Below, piece after piece: positions 1 through 7,382 of a DNA stretch of 64,000 bases (positions within the stretch are counted from its first letter, which is position 1; every line of letters begins with the position of its first letter). A program made the translations under genes and the position numbers. The DNA is from Paenibacillus lacisoli (GTDB lineage Bacteria; Bacillota; Bacilli; Paenibacillales; Paenibacillaceae). The DNA lies in NCBI RefSeq assembly GCF_030580655.1, contig NZ_JAUQTB010000016.1, positions 1 through 64,000 on the forward strand. Reading direction: 5' to 3'. The notes beneath the pieces were generated by a model. It saw only the letters and a list, made by a program, of their open reading frames with translations. It searched no databases and had not been told where the DNA came from.

Positions 1-24
1 ATATGTCTTCCGTATTTCGCCCAT
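1..24 (-). CDS. Start of an unidentified gene leaving the window
   Basis: An ATG at 24 reads leftward as M-G-E-I-R-K-T-Y before the window ends. A strong GGAGGGG ribosome-binding site lies about 6 bases upstream of it. It would be the next gene after cotJC on the same strand. Eight codons are too few to name it. Confidence 0.4.
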
Positions 25-112
25 GAAAAATCCCCTCCAAGTAAACATTAGTGCGCTTTTTACACACTGTCTACTTAGAGGGGATAATATCATATGCGAG
101 CCGCTTCTCTAA

Positions 113-496
113 TCAAAATATCTTCTGCCGGTCCCGTTCCTCCGTCAAAATCACGACCGCCTCGCGGAAGCGCAGGGAGTGAATGACCTCCCGCTCCCGC
201 AGAAACTTCAATCCGTCCTGCAGGTCTACATCATCTGTCATATCAATCAGCCACTGGTAGGTCGCTCTCGCCTTCTCCTCGGCCGCAATATCCTCGTACA
301 GGTCCGCGATCGGATCGCCTTTGGCCTGAATATAGGCTGCCGTCCATGGCACGCCCGCTGCATTCTGGTAGAAGAGAGCTCTATCATGATTGACAAAATG
401 CGGGTCCAGCCCTGCCGCCTTCAGCATCTCCGGTGTCGCATCCTTGGTCAGCTTATACACCATCGTGGCGATCATCTCGAGATGGGCAAACTCTTC
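113..496 (-). CDS. cotJC: CotJC, C-terminal part (cut off from its start by the prophage)
   Basis: Spore-coat protein CotJC belongs to the manganese-catalase (ferritin-like) family and acts in the inner spore coat. The minus-strand frame from 490 down reads FAHLEMIATMVYKLTKDATP and runs to TGA at 113-115, giving 125 residues that match the C-terminal two thirds of CotJC in order and length. Upstream the frame becomes T-C and then meets TAG at 503-505 in prophage DNA, so this part has no start codon or ribosome-binding site of its own. The first 64 codons are at 50583-50774. Joined at the repeated junction they give 189 codons, the usual CotJC length. As it stands this fragment should be silent; after excision of the prophage it would be the end of a normal gene. 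Confidence 0.93.
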   Translation of the reverse strand, partial: EEFAHLEMIATMVYKLTKDATPEMLKAAGLDPHFVNHDRALFYQNAAGVPWTAAYIQAKGDPIADLYEDIAAEEKARATYQWLIDMTDDVDLQDGLKFLREREVIHSLRFREAVVILTEERDRQKIF

Positions 497-501
497 AGTA
501 C
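480..501. other. Left prophage/host junction (attL)
   Basis: Bases 480-501 match 50572-50593 at 16 of 22 positions with a constant offset of 50,092. Host cotJC sequence lies left of it and prophage sequence right of it. Shared dinucleotides that could serve as the 2-bp crossover are TC at 492-493, TC at 495-496 and GT at 498-499. The Phe codon normal for CotJC is on this side (488-490), while the right junction has Ser there, so the crossover is most likely right of 490. An imperfect match around a tiny shared core is typical of large serine recombinases. Confidence 0.8.
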
Positions 502-615
502 ACTATAGTTGGAGTTCATGTATTCGTAAACGAATTGTATCATCTAATCCTCACTTACGCTGAGTACAACCATTAAACCTCACCATGGATACCTGGAAGA
601 CTTATCGATGATCGG

Positions 616-649
616 GCAAGCCGCTGTAGCTGATGATTATGCGGCTTGC
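616..649. repeat. 9-bp perfect inverted repeat inside the left end
   Basis: GCAAGCCGC at 616-624 pairs perfectly with GCGGCTTGC at 641-649 across a 16-base spacer. It lies just after the end of the small gene at 654-914, so it may stop its transcript, but no T run follows on either side. The rest of 505-653 shows no gene. Confidence 0.35.
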
Positions 650-653
650 TTAT

Positions 654-914
654 TCAATTCCATAACTTTTTATCATCGGTTATTGTTATAGTGTCCATAC
701 CATCAAAGTGAAAATGATCCAAAATAACGCAATCGGACGAGAGAGCTTTAAGTTCTGGGTAACCACTGGACAGTTTATGGGTTTGATCAGTCAAAAGAAA
801 TAATCCTTTTCCGATTTTCATGTCTTCAATATTACTGAAGTGAGCATAGCCAGCATTATAAATAATAGTGCCTTCCTCTGTTTTCCGCTTTAAAAACAAT
901 TGAAAACGAATCAT
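654..914 (-). CDS. Hypothetical 86-residue protein
   Basis: An open frame with a clear GGAGGAG site about 7 bases before its ATG. The product has no membrane segment or signal peptide and begins with a basic stretch (RFQLFLKRK). I do not recognise it. It is the first gene inside the left end, about 150 bp from the junction. The terminator at 955-994 insulates it from the gene upstream, so it must have its own promoter in the short gap or depend on read-through. Confidence 0.6.
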   Translation of the reverse strand: MIRFQLFLKRKTEEGTIIYNAGYAHFSNIEDMKIGKGLFLLTDQTHKLSSGYPELKALSSDCVILDHFHFDGMDTITITDDKKLWN

Positions 915-948
915 GTGTTACTCCTCCTAAAAATTATAATGAAGAACG

Positions 949-994
949 AAAAAAGGAAGCACCTGTCCCTCTAAAGAGAGATACAGGTGCTTCC
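949..994 (-). terminator. Rho-independent terminator of the YHYH-protein gene
   Basis: GGAAGCACCTGT (955-966) pairs perfectly with ACAGGTGCTTCC (983-994). On the minus strand the stem is followed by a run of T, so it ends transcription coming from 1092-1712. Confidence 0.88.
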
Positions 995-1091
995 TGTGTT
1001 CCGAATTTAATTTAAAAATTATACTCTTATTTTTCAACAAAGCAACAAAGTTATACGCAGCGAGGTCTGGTCAGATCCTCTATGCTAAAAA

Positions 1092-1712
1092 CTACAATTT
1101 GATTTTAAGTGAGTTAGTGCTTGAATTAAATTCTATGCCTGCTCCTAGTCCTCTGGCAAAAACCTGTGCTGGTACATATGTAACGCCTTTAATCACTATA
1201 GGAGCCGCACTAGATGTTTCGGACGTGCCATTGTAAAATACAGTCTTACTTCCAATTGTTAAGGTAACTTTTCTATTTCCTTTTTTAACTCCAATCGTGC
1301 CACTATCTTTGTCGTAAGTAACTGATGCTCCTAGTGCTTCTGCAATCTCACGTAAAGGAACAAGATTTGTATTCTTATAAACTACTGGTTTACTACTAAA
1401 AACGAGCTGCTGACCATTTACATATACCTTAAGTCCAGATGCTTTGTAGGTTGGTGCAGCTGGTTTAGGAGTGGAGCTTTTGGGAGTAGAATAGCTGGAA
1501 CTTGGACTAGAGGATGAACTTGAACTTCCTGAGGAAGAACTTCCTCCATTGTGATAGTGATACTCACCATAATCCAAGCCCCATTTTGAACAGTTAGTCC
1601 AGCATGTGTGGCCGCCATTCGAATCTGTTCTGCCTGGGTGTGCCGAGGCTATGGATGCACTTGGTAACACTAAAAGTAATGCTAAGAAACCAGTAACTGC
1701 TTTCTTTTTCAT
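1092..1712 (-). CDS. Secreted YHYH-motif protein with copper-amine-oxidase-like N-terminal (stalk) domain
   Basis: The first about 24 residues are a signal peptide (KKK, hydrophobic core, ASA cleavage site). A short His/Cys-rich segment follows (HPGRTDSNGG, CWTNC, YHYHNGG; residues about 25-56), which is the YHYH motif seen in secreted Firmicute proteins. A Ser-rich linker (about 57-80) leads to a domain with VYVNGQQ, PLREIAEALG and VPAQVFARGLG, the pattern of the copper-amine-oxidase N-terminal-like fold. The enzyme core of amine oxidases is absent, so this is a binding or scaffolding module, not an oxidase. It is a single gene with its own terminator and is phage cargo exported by the lysogen. 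Its ligand cannot be read from the sequence. Confidence 0.78.
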   Translation of the reverse strand: MKKKAVTGFLALLLVLPSASIASAHPGRTDSNGGHTCWTNCSKWGLDYGEYHYHNGGSSSSGSSSSSSSPSSSYSTPKSSTPKPAAPTYKASGLKVYVNGQQLVFSSKPVVYKNTNLVPLREIAEALGASVTYDKDSGTIGVKKGNRKVTLTIGSKTVFYNGTSETSSAAPIVIKGVTYVPAQVFARGLGAGIEFNSSTNSLKIKL

Positions 1713-2041
1713 ATAAAATCGCCCCTTTTTAGGAATTTATTCCTATCTATGATAGCATAATCCAAAAAGAAATAGACACGCTTGTAAAAATATATTTTTA
1801 TGCTGTCTTACGAAGTAACTCCGTCCGTGGGTACAATCTTAATTTTGCATTGTTTGCTTCTGGCCAGATGGTAAGTGTGAGATCGTTATGATAAGGGAGA
1901 GCATACCTATTAGTCCACACACGATAATAAAAAAAGCTTGGGATCTCCCAGGCTTCTTAATCATCCCGATAATTGAATTATCGTTCCCCGTTAGCGTAAT
2001 ATGCCGAAACGGCAATTGAAGTCCTATCTGCTAAATCGAAT
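1713..2041. other. Non-coding stretch with one hairpin
   Basis: No convincing gene is seen between the YHYH gene's start and the end of the broken kinase gene. It holds the hairpin at 1934-1955 and presumably the promoter of the YHYH gene near its right-hand start. Confidence 0.5.
1929..1955 (-). terminator. Terminator downstream of the broken kinase gene
   Basis: On the minus strand AAGCCTGGGA and TCCCAAGCTT form a 10-bp stem with one G-T pair and a 2-base loop, followed by seven T. It stops transcription from the right. Confidence 0.75.
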
Positions 2042-2545
2042 TCATATCAATTGAAGTTCAAGAAGATCCAGGTTATCTCGAACGAGGATCATTTTATCCT
2101 TATAGTCCCAATTGGCGATTAAGTTAGACAGCTTAAGATTATAGTCTTTATTCCAGGCCAGCAAGTTATGGATGCCCTCGAGCGTCTCGCGTTATTTGCT
2201 TGAGACGATGCCGGCGATGCGCTCTTCATAACGCTTCCAGATCCGTTCCTCCTGCACAGACAATGGCGTCATCAGTACGACGATCTTATCCGCAGCGGCA
2301 AGGCTCGGACCTACCCACGACCTGTGCACGCCTTCTGTAATCCACGAATCAAGACTAATGATTTCTCTGAGCCGGCGGTCACGTTCATCCTCCGGTGTCC
2401 TAACGCCATATTCATTCGATTGGTAATCCCAGAAAATATCGTCTAAATCGTAATGTGGAATCCGGAGCTTTTCGCTCAGTAACTCCGAGATATAGGATTT
2501 GCCGCTACCTGATCCGCCGATGATATGGATTCGGATTGAGATCAC
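2042..2545 (-). pseudogene. P-loop nucleotide kinase-like protein (FlaR/AAA type) broken by an in-frame TAA
   Basis: The frame starts at a GTG with an AGGAAAGAGG site and reads a P-loop GGSGSGKSYI near residue 12, then YDLDDIFWD, as in small adenylate-kinase-like proteins often named DNA topology modulation protein. After 117 residues a TAA (2192-2194) stops it. The same frame then continues as RETLEGIHNLLAWNKDYN through to TGA at 2042-2044. That continuation fits the normal tail of this family, so one nonsense codon has cut a gene of about 167 codons. The N-terminal 117 residues keep the P-loop but lose the C-terminal helices and are probably not functional. Confidence 0.78.
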
Positions 2546-2613
2546 CTCTTTCCTATTTAGTTTTTAACTGATTCTGCATGGCCGCCACGCTATCCTGCCA
2601 GTTAGCTTAACGA

Positions 2614-2646
2614 ACAAAAAAAGCCTCTTTTCTATCAAGAGACTTC
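2614..2646 (-). terminator. Terminator of the YolD-like mini-operon
   Basis: On the minus strand AAGTCTCTT, a 7-base loop and AAGAGGCTT are followed by a T run. It lies just after the stop of the YolD-like gene. Confidence 0.85.
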
Positions 2647-2668
2647 AATATGTATCAATTCTCTAGAA

Positions 2669-3001
2669 TTACAAAGACGCCTTAATGATCTCTTCCACTT
2701 TGATCCATCTGAAGTTATTTCCCTGAAATAATTTAACTTCTCTGGTATATGTATTGACCACAGTTACAATTCCAGTAACCTCCTCATCCTCGAACGGGTT
2801 GAAGACCACCAATTTCACTTCGCAACGTTGATTATATGAATCAATCAGGGCTACTTCAATTTCCTGCAGCTGTTGCTCATCAATGACCGGCCGGCCGCGA
2901 CGCAGCTGCTCCTGCTCTCGTTCTTGCATTGCATCTCTGTGTTCTGGCAGGACATAGCGTGAGCTTTCCCAAAATCCGTTACCCTCCAGCTTCTTCGCCA
3001 C
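2669..3001 (-). CDS. YolD-like protein
   Basis: The product shows the YolD pattern: an N-terminal FWESSRYVLPEHRDAM motif, RPVIDEQQLQEIE, then a small beta-rich C-terminal half (EVTGIVTVVNTYTREVKLFQ) ending in WIKVEEI. YolD-like proteins are common in Bacillales prophages and plasmids, often beside a Y-family UmuC-like polymerase; none is present here. I prefer the GTG at 3001 (M-A-K-K-L-E) because the AAGGAG site at 3011-3016 then lies 9 bases away; GTG codons at 3007 and 3010 are too close. It is the last gene of a three-gene set (3497 to 2669). Function unknown; roles in SOS mutagenesis regulation have been suggested for the family. Confidence 0.8.
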   Translation of the reverse strand: MAKKLEGNGFWESSRYVLPEHRDAMQEREQEQLRRGRPVIDEQQLQEIEVALIDSYNQRCEVKLVVFNPFEDEEVTGIVTVVNTYTREVKLFQGNNFRWIKVEEIIKASL

Positions 3002-3013
3002 AAACACCACTCC

Positions 3014-3295
3014 TTAATATTGGGTCCAATAATCAATTTTCCCCTGAGGCGCAGTCGATTTTACTGACTGTTTAGGTTGCCGTTCCCAGCCTTCCAGCAG
3101 CTTGATGTCCTGGGTACTGGCCTTATTTTCCCAGGCAATATATATGGACTTCTCCAACCCCTTCAGCGCCTCCATAATCTCCGCCTTACTCTTGCCTGTC
3201 TTACTGGTTAAGTCCTGCATAGACGGCATATGCCGGTGCTGTGCAGAGTAATTAAACAGGATACGCAGCAGCTTGCGCTCAAGATCAGATAACAT
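3014..3295 (-). CDS. Small winged-helix-like protein next to yolD
   Basis: Residues 1-50 (LSDLERKLLRILFNYSAQHR, then TSKTGKSKAEIMEALKGLEK) look like a winged-helix DNA-binding fold. The tail is polar and ends KIDYWTQY. Its stop TAA overlaps the ribosome-binding site of the YolD gene, so the two are translationally linked. An AAAGGAG site lies about 11 bases before the ATG. No named family is recognised; a regulator of the small operon is a guess. Confidence 0.62.
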   Translation of the reverse strand: MLSDLERKLLRILFNYSAQHRHMPSMQDLTSKTGKSKAEIMEALKGLEKSIYIAWENKASTQDIKLLEGWERQPKQSVKSTAPQGKIDYWTQY

Positions 3296-3302
3296 ATCGG
3301 AC

Positions 3303-3497
3303 TCAGGCTCCTTTCCTGATGTGCTTCCATGCCAGAATGTTGTCTTGGCGGAACGTGCGCGGTGCTCTGGTCTGAAGACACTCAGCCTTCACTAAACCAT
3401 TACGCACGCTATGGACCTCAATTTTTCGCTGTGTTATATTGCCTGCTTGATCCAGATATACGATTTCCACGATCTCCCCAACATATTTGACTGGCAT
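3303..3497 (-). CDS. Small beta-rich protein (WYL-like fold possible), first gene of the yolD set
   Basis: A 64-residue product, MPVKYVGEIVEIVYLDQAGN onward, with alternating hydrophobic strands and a basic C-terminus. The strand pattern and 'EIVYLDQAGNITQRKIEV' phrase (residues about 8-25) resemble the core of WYL-type ligand-sensing domains, but without the rest of that domain. The ATG at 3497 has AGAGGTGA 5 bases upstream, which decides the start over a GTG at 3506. The start of the operon's transcription is probably in 3500-3585. Confidence 0.58.
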   Translation of the reverse strand: MPVKYVGEIVEIVYLDQAGNITQRKIEVHSVRNGLVKAECLQTRAPRTFRQDNILAWKHIRKGA

Positions 3498-3588
3498 GTG
3501 AATCACCTCTGTATGCGAATATATGTTCTACATTATATAGGAACAAAAGATCCTATTCAATAGAAGAATCCTACTGACTAATGAATAA

Positions 3589-3627
3589 ATAAGCCTCACT
3601 AATCTCATAAGATTAAGTGAGGCTTAT
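3589..3627 (-). terminator. Terminator of the coiled-coil membrane protein gene
   Basis: ATAAGCCTCACT at 3589-3600 pairs with AGTGAGGCTTAT at 3616-3627. On the minus strand it is followed by TTTATT. It separates the gene at 3635-4921 from the yolD set. Confidence 0.85.
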
Positions 3628-3634
3628 ATCTAAA

Positions 3635-4921
3635 TTAATTGTTCACATTATAGTATTTTGCATGAAAATACGGCATGAGTTCTGTATTAGTACCTTGGGT
3701 GTAATTAAAATTGATTTTATTGATTCCTAGAGTTATTAAAATTGCTTGAACATTAGAAGAATATTTACCTTCTATTTCACCCGTAACCGTAATAACATCT
3801 CCTTCCACTGCATCCATTGAACCATCATAAGTTACAGCTACATCATTGGTCCAATTTCCGAACTCTTCTTGTTTAGTAGATAAAATAAGAAAAGTCTTAT
3901 TTTTAAATTCCTGTATGCTTGTTATTTTCCCTTGGAAATATGTCCTAATCCCCTTATATTTATCAGCATTCTTTTTTAAAACAAGATAGTCATATGGCTC
4001 TAAGCCTGAACTATATTCATCCCTTTCCGCTGCTTTGATATACCCGAGAGCATTAATATAGTTTGGATCTTCTGGAATAACCTTCTTAAAATAGTCTATC
4101 GACTCAACAGACCCACCTAAATTATATATTTCTAAGCCTTCTTTATAATTTTCAGCTGATTCAGCCAGAACTTTTTCTTTTGCTTTCTTTATTCGCTGCT
4201 CTTCCTCAATTTTTTTATTTTGTTCTTCTAAAAGTTTTTGCTCTGCCCTCTTCATTTCTTCAGCAGCCGTTTCTTCTTCCAAATTAGTTTTTGCTGCTAA
4301 AGCTTCAGCTTCTTCCTCTTTTTTGGCCTTCTCTTCTTCTTTTTGCTTTTCTATTGCAAGGAGTTTTTGCTGTTCATCTTGTTTTCTCTTTAATGCTTCA
4401 GCTGCAGTCGTTTCTTTAGCATTCTTCTCAATTTCTCGATCTGTCGCTTGTTTGGCTTCTACTTCTCTTTGTCGCCTTACTTTCTCTGCCTCTGCTTGTT
4501 TCTCTTTTTCTAAAGCAGCGATTCTTTCTTTTTTTATTCTTATTTCCTTTTGTTCTGCCAAGTACTCCTGGGAATGTAGTTTATCGATAAACATTGTTGT
4601 AATTCCCAACCCTACCACTAATAGAATTACCGCTATAACACTACCTATAATTATTCTCAGTGGTTTTGATGAACGGAGCAGAGGAGTTCTTGCTCTCACG
4701 CCCATGATATCGAAAATAAATAAATACGGAATTATAACCAAAAATAGGAGGAACAACACTCCTTGAAGGCTAATGACTAGATTATCTTTGCCTGATATTT
4801 TATTATCTTTGAGCAAAATCAAAATAATAACTGTAAGGATTACACCAACATAGAATACACTCGCTAGAATCTTCTTCCACAAAGCTCCGGTTCTAAATCC
4901 CGGTACTGGGACTTTATTCAT
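3635..4921 (-). CDS. Membrane protein with long charged coiled coil and C-terminal beta domain
   Basis: Starting at the ATG with AGGAGGAT 6 bases upstream (4921), the product has 428 residues. There are three hydrophobic segments (about 15-35, 45-70, 90-115), then a highly charged Glu/Lys/Ala coiled coil (about 120-265) like the stalk of TolA. A short helical, TPR-like segment (KEGLEIYNLGGSVESIDYFK) follows, then a globular beta-rich end (GKITSIQEFKNKTFLILSTK, VEGDVITVTGEIEGKYSS) that looks OB-fold-like. The end domain would be reached by the stalk on one side of the membrane; which side cannot be decided. It is AT-rich relative to the structural genes, a sign of separate acquisition. No named function. 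Confidence 0.68.
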   Translation of the reverse strand: MNKVPVPGFRTGALWKKILASVFYVGVILTVIILILLKDNKISGKDNLVISLQGVLFLLFLVIIPYLFIFDIMGVRARTPLLRSSKPLRIIIGSVIAVILLVVGLGITTMFIDKLHSQEYLAEQKEIRIKKERIAALEKEKQAEAEKVRRQREVEAKQATDREIEKNAKETTAAEALKRKQDEQQKLLAIEKQKEEEKAKKEEEAEALAAKTNLEEETAAEEMKRAEQKLLEEQNKKIEEEQRIKKAKEKVLAESAENYKEGLEIYNLGGSVESIDYFKKVIPEDPNYINALGYIKAAERDEYSSGLEPYDYLVLKKNADKYKGIRTYFQGKITSIQEFKNKTFLILSTKQEEFGNWTNDVAVTYDGSMDAVEGDVITVTGEIEGKYSSNVQAILITLGINKINFNYTQGTNTELMPYFHAKYYNVNN

Positions 4922-5054
4922 CTTTATCCTCCTATTTACTATCATTACCTACTAAGGTATTATCTTTTGGAAGATAGGATTAGTCAATACGGACCTTAAT
5001 AACTACAATTACTCAGAATTACTCAGGTGAAAAGATTTAGGAGGGAGAGGCGTA

Positions 5055-5264
5055 ATGCCTACATTTTCAATTTATAGCGAAATAAAAAACGCAGAAATCA
5101 ATAATGAAAGGATATTAATCAAACTTTACGATCAAAGTGTTATGAAGGGGAGAGCAGAGAAGTCATTGGATAAGGAACGATTTAAAGTCAGGACTCATGA
5201 AGGTGCTGTTTGGATACCTTATACCGATGTAATGAATGTGATTCGTTTAGTTGAATTCAATTAA
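5055..5264 (+). CDS. Small 69-residue protein; candidate recombination directionality factor
   Basis: A plus-strand ORF with an excellent AGGAGGGAGAGG site and ATG at 5055. The product is basic/acidic mixed and beta-rich, with KVRTHEGAVWIPYTDVMNVI near the end; 'WIPY-D-ho' endings also occur in YolD-type and similar small phage proteins. It is one of very few plus-strand genes outside the lysogeny region and stands alone near the left end. In size and position it is like the small accessory proteins (such as SprB of SPbeta) that switch a large serine recombinase from integration to excision. The link is inference from size and position only. Confidence 0.55.
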   Translation: MPTFSIYSEIKNAEINNERILIKLYDQSVMKGRAEKSLDKERFKVRTHEGAVWIPYTDVMNVIRLVEFN

Positions 5265-5295
5265 CATTTAAGAATGTACATAAACTTTCCCTGAC

Positions 5296-5567
5296 ATGAA
5301 TACTGGACATTACGATCATGGTAAACCTTTTGTAAGAACTAAATTCAAATTCCGTGTCGTGTCTGGCACAGCTACTGACCAATTCGTATTCCTGCTTATG
5401 ATCCAACATCTGCTTCAGTATCTCCTAAATTGGTGAAAAAGGGCAATGGTACGAAGGGTACACTGATGTATACTTGTTCCCTAATGTCTCAGATTTCTTC
5501 AAAAAGCACTATAAAGTAGGTACAATTCCAAAAAGGTGCTTACGTCTATAAGGAGTTGAAGTTATAA
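5296..5567 (+). pseudogene. Decayed gene in several frames
   Basis: Reading the plus strand, one frame gives MNTGHYDHGKPFVRTKFKFR and breaks near 5385; the next gives IPAYDPTSASVSPKLVKK to about 5445; a third gives WYEGYTDVYLFPNVSDFFKK to about 5530; a fourth ends KGAYVYKELKL before TAA at 5565-5567. The pieces run on sensibly from one to the next, which points to one short protein (about 90 residues preserved) broken by three frameshifts. I do not recognise the family; the N-terminal part may be missing too. Confidence 0.6.
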
Positions 5568-5585
5568 ATTAATTTTTCAAGTAAA

Positions 5586-5620
5586 ACAGAGTCCCAGAAA
5601 TATATGGGGCTCTGTCTTTT
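5586..5620. terminator. Bidirectional terminator between the plus-strand remnant and the lysis genes
   Basis: ACAGAGTCCC (5586-5595) pairs with GGGGCTCTGT (5606-5615), one G-T pair. CTTTT follows on the plus strand and TTTT on the minus strand. It marks the end of the minus-strand lysis cassette. Confidence 0.8.
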
Positions 5621-5688
5621 GATTACTTCCAAAAGAATCGCCTATGGTTTTGTAGCACAAAAAACTTTTACTGAATAAACAATTTCCC

Positions 5689-6612
5689 TTACTCCTCTGG
5701 TATGCCCGCTGACCGCCTCAAATAATTAGCCAAATTGTTATAATGCTTCTTGCCGGTAGCATCTCCTGCTTCATGAGCCTTCTGCCAAGCAGGTTTAAGC
5801 CAGCGAAATATAATTTCTTGAGCGTTAGACTTGGGTAACCTTTCCAACACTCCTGCTTTAGTCTGTCCTTGCAAGAGAATCCCCGCTGCTTTCCGCAGAT
5901 TGTCAGCCAGATTATGAAAATGTGCCTTCTCCTGCGCCGCCTTTGCAGCATGAGCAGCAGCCCATGCGGGCTGAACATAGTCCTTAATGAGCGCATTGGA
6001 GACGTTCTCCGGCAGCTTGTCTGATTCAGGAATGTGCGGTACTGCCTCGCCGTTCAATTCGGCTGCAACATCGTACAGAAACTGCTTTAAGCCTTTTCCT
6101 CCAAAGGTAAGTGCCTGGTCACAGTCCCGCTTGCGAGCCGGATCCAATTGTTTATGTGTTGGAATATGAGTCAAAGGGTTTTTGCCCCACCTCCAGCAAC
6201 AATAGGCCATATACCAGACAAATCGATTATACGCTTCAGTAAAGTTGATCTTACCGCCATAGCAAAGCTCTACCCCGAGGGCAATGTCATTAGCATCGTC
6301 CCCGAAACGATCGTTGTCTGTAGTCACGCTGTAAAGAACGTGCCAGGCCTTCTCAGCAGGATCCGGACCGGTACCGGTCGGAATGATCTCTAGGATTACC
6401 TTGTCGTCAATAAAGGTCTGCGCTGAAGCAGCACGGTCCTTCAATCTTTGGAAGTAATTAAAATGGTTCTCTGCAGTCGCTCCTGGATTTCCCGTATCAT
6501 GCGCAACAAAAAAGCCCGGAGTTCCCGAGGTGAGTCGGGTTCCAGGCCGTACATTGTGACGCTTATCGATGTAGCGCCGTTCAATGGTATATTTATTTGG
6601 ATTAAATATCAT
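5689..6612 (-). CDS. Endolysin: N-acetylmuramoyl-L-alanine amidase
   Basis: Cuts the amide bond between muramic acid and the peptide stem so that the host lyses. Residues about 1-180 form an Amidase_2/PGRP-type domain: FFVAHDTGNPGATAENHFNY carries the first zinc-binding His, IALGVELCYGG the conserved Glu segment, and THKQLDPARKRDCDQ the second metal site region. Residues about 205-307 hold two copies of a helical repeat (AHFHNLADNLRKAAGI and KHYNNLANYLRRSAGIP), likely a cell-wall-binding tail. No signal peptide, so export depends on the holin next to it. It is the last gene of the lysis cassette; the ATG at 6612 has a GAAGGGAAG site. Confidence 0.92.
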   Translation of the reverse strand: MIFNPNKYTIERRYIDKRHNVRPGTRLTSGTPGFFVAHDTGNPGATAENHFNYFQRLKDRAASAQTFIDDKVILEIIPTGTGPDPAEKAWHVLYSVTTDNDRFGDDANDIALGVELCYGGKINFTEAYNRFVWYMAYCCWRWGKNPLTHIPTHKQLDPARKRDCDQALTFGGKGLKQFLYDVAAELNGEAVPHIPESDKLPENVSNALIKDYVQPAWAAAHAAKAAQEKAHFHNLADNLRKAAGILLQGQTKAGVLERLPKSNAQEIIFRWLKPAWQKAHEAGDATGKKHYNNLANYLRRSAGIPEE

Positions 6613-6640
6613 GGTTTACTTCCCTTCTGTCAGCCGGCTA

Positions 6641-7117
6641 TCAAACGGCCGGTTTCTGTGTGTGATCATTGTTCTCCGGTGGATCCGGAAGGTTCGGGTT
6701 CTCAGGCGCCTCCGTCTTTGATTCGAAAATCTTAACAGCATTCCGCAGTACATCCGGCATCGGTACCCCCATCCTGCCCACATTCTCTATAATGGACAGC
6801 AGCTCGTTGGCCAGGTAAAAGAAAACCACTGCATCTTGGAAGTAATGCAGATTCCCCAGCGCTACATCCACAAAATGCGCAATTGTGACGATCAAGAAGA
6901 TGACCACCTTCCGGGCAATACCCTCAAATCCGACTCGGCTTTTCAGCTCTCCCCGAATCCAGGCAGCCGCCCAGCCGGTCAGCCAATCGACATTGACCAT
7001 AATCAACAATAAGTTAATCAAGACGCTCCACCCTCCAAACAGGTATCCTGCCACGGCTCCAAAAGCCGTGGCAATACCCTTGATGATTGTTGAGACCCCC
7101 TCATTCATCCCCTTCAT
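6641..7117 (-). CDS. Phage holin (toxin-secretion/lysis holin, TcdE type)
   Basis: Forms the membrane lesion that lets the amidase reach the wall. Three to four hydrophobic segments (about 10-25, 28-45, 68-88, 92-110) with the family phrase NVDWLTGWAAAWIRGELKSR, then a polar Pro/Asn/Asp-rich tail (about 130-158). It lies directly upstream of the amidase. Several ATG codons (7117, 7108) are possible; the dual-start arrangement known in other holins could apply but cannot be shown. Confidence 0.9.
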   Translation of the reverse strand: MKGMNEGVSTIIKGIATAFGAVAGYLFGGWSVLINLLLIMVNVDWLTGWAAAWIRGELKSRVGFEGIARKVVIFLIVTIAHFVDVALGNLHYFQDAVVFFYLANELLSIIENVGRMGVPMPDVLRNAVKIFESKTEAPENPNLPDPPENNDHTQKPAV

Positions 7118-7150
7118 CCCCCTGTCTATTCATCATGGACTTCCTCATAG

Positions 7151-7176
7151 AAAAAGCCCCCGGATTCCTCCAGGGG
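7151..7176 (-). terminator. Terminator between tail genes and lysis cassette
   Basis: On the minus strand CCCCTGGA-GGAA-TCCGGGGG makes an 8-bp stem with a GGAA loop and TTTTT after it. It would separate the long late operon from holin and amidase, at least partly. Confidence 0.85.
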
Positions 7177-7189
7177 AAACAAAACTTTC

Positions 7190-7321
7190 TTACTCTGTCA
7201 TACCAAGATCACCCTTTACATAATCCACGAATGCAGAAGGTACGTCTTCAATAGAACGGCGGCCGTTCATAATCAGATATACATAGGTTGTGGCAAAACT
7301 GCGCTTCATCGCGTCGGTCAT
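7190..7321 (-). CDS. CD1375-type small phage protein
   Basis: A 43-residue product starting MTDAMKRSFATTYVYLIMNG at an ATG with GGGAGGTGA upstream (7321). Proteins of this size with the 'A-Y-LI--G-R-IEDVP' pattern sit between tail fibre and holin in many Firmicute prophages. Role unknown. Confidence 0.72.
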   Translation of the reverse strand: MTDAMKRSFATTYVYLIMNGRRSIEDVPSAFVDYVKGDLGMTE

Positions 7322-7382
7322 TTGGAACTCACCTCCCTTCATGACGAGCTCTAAGAACAACAAAAAAAGCCGATCCCGCAGC

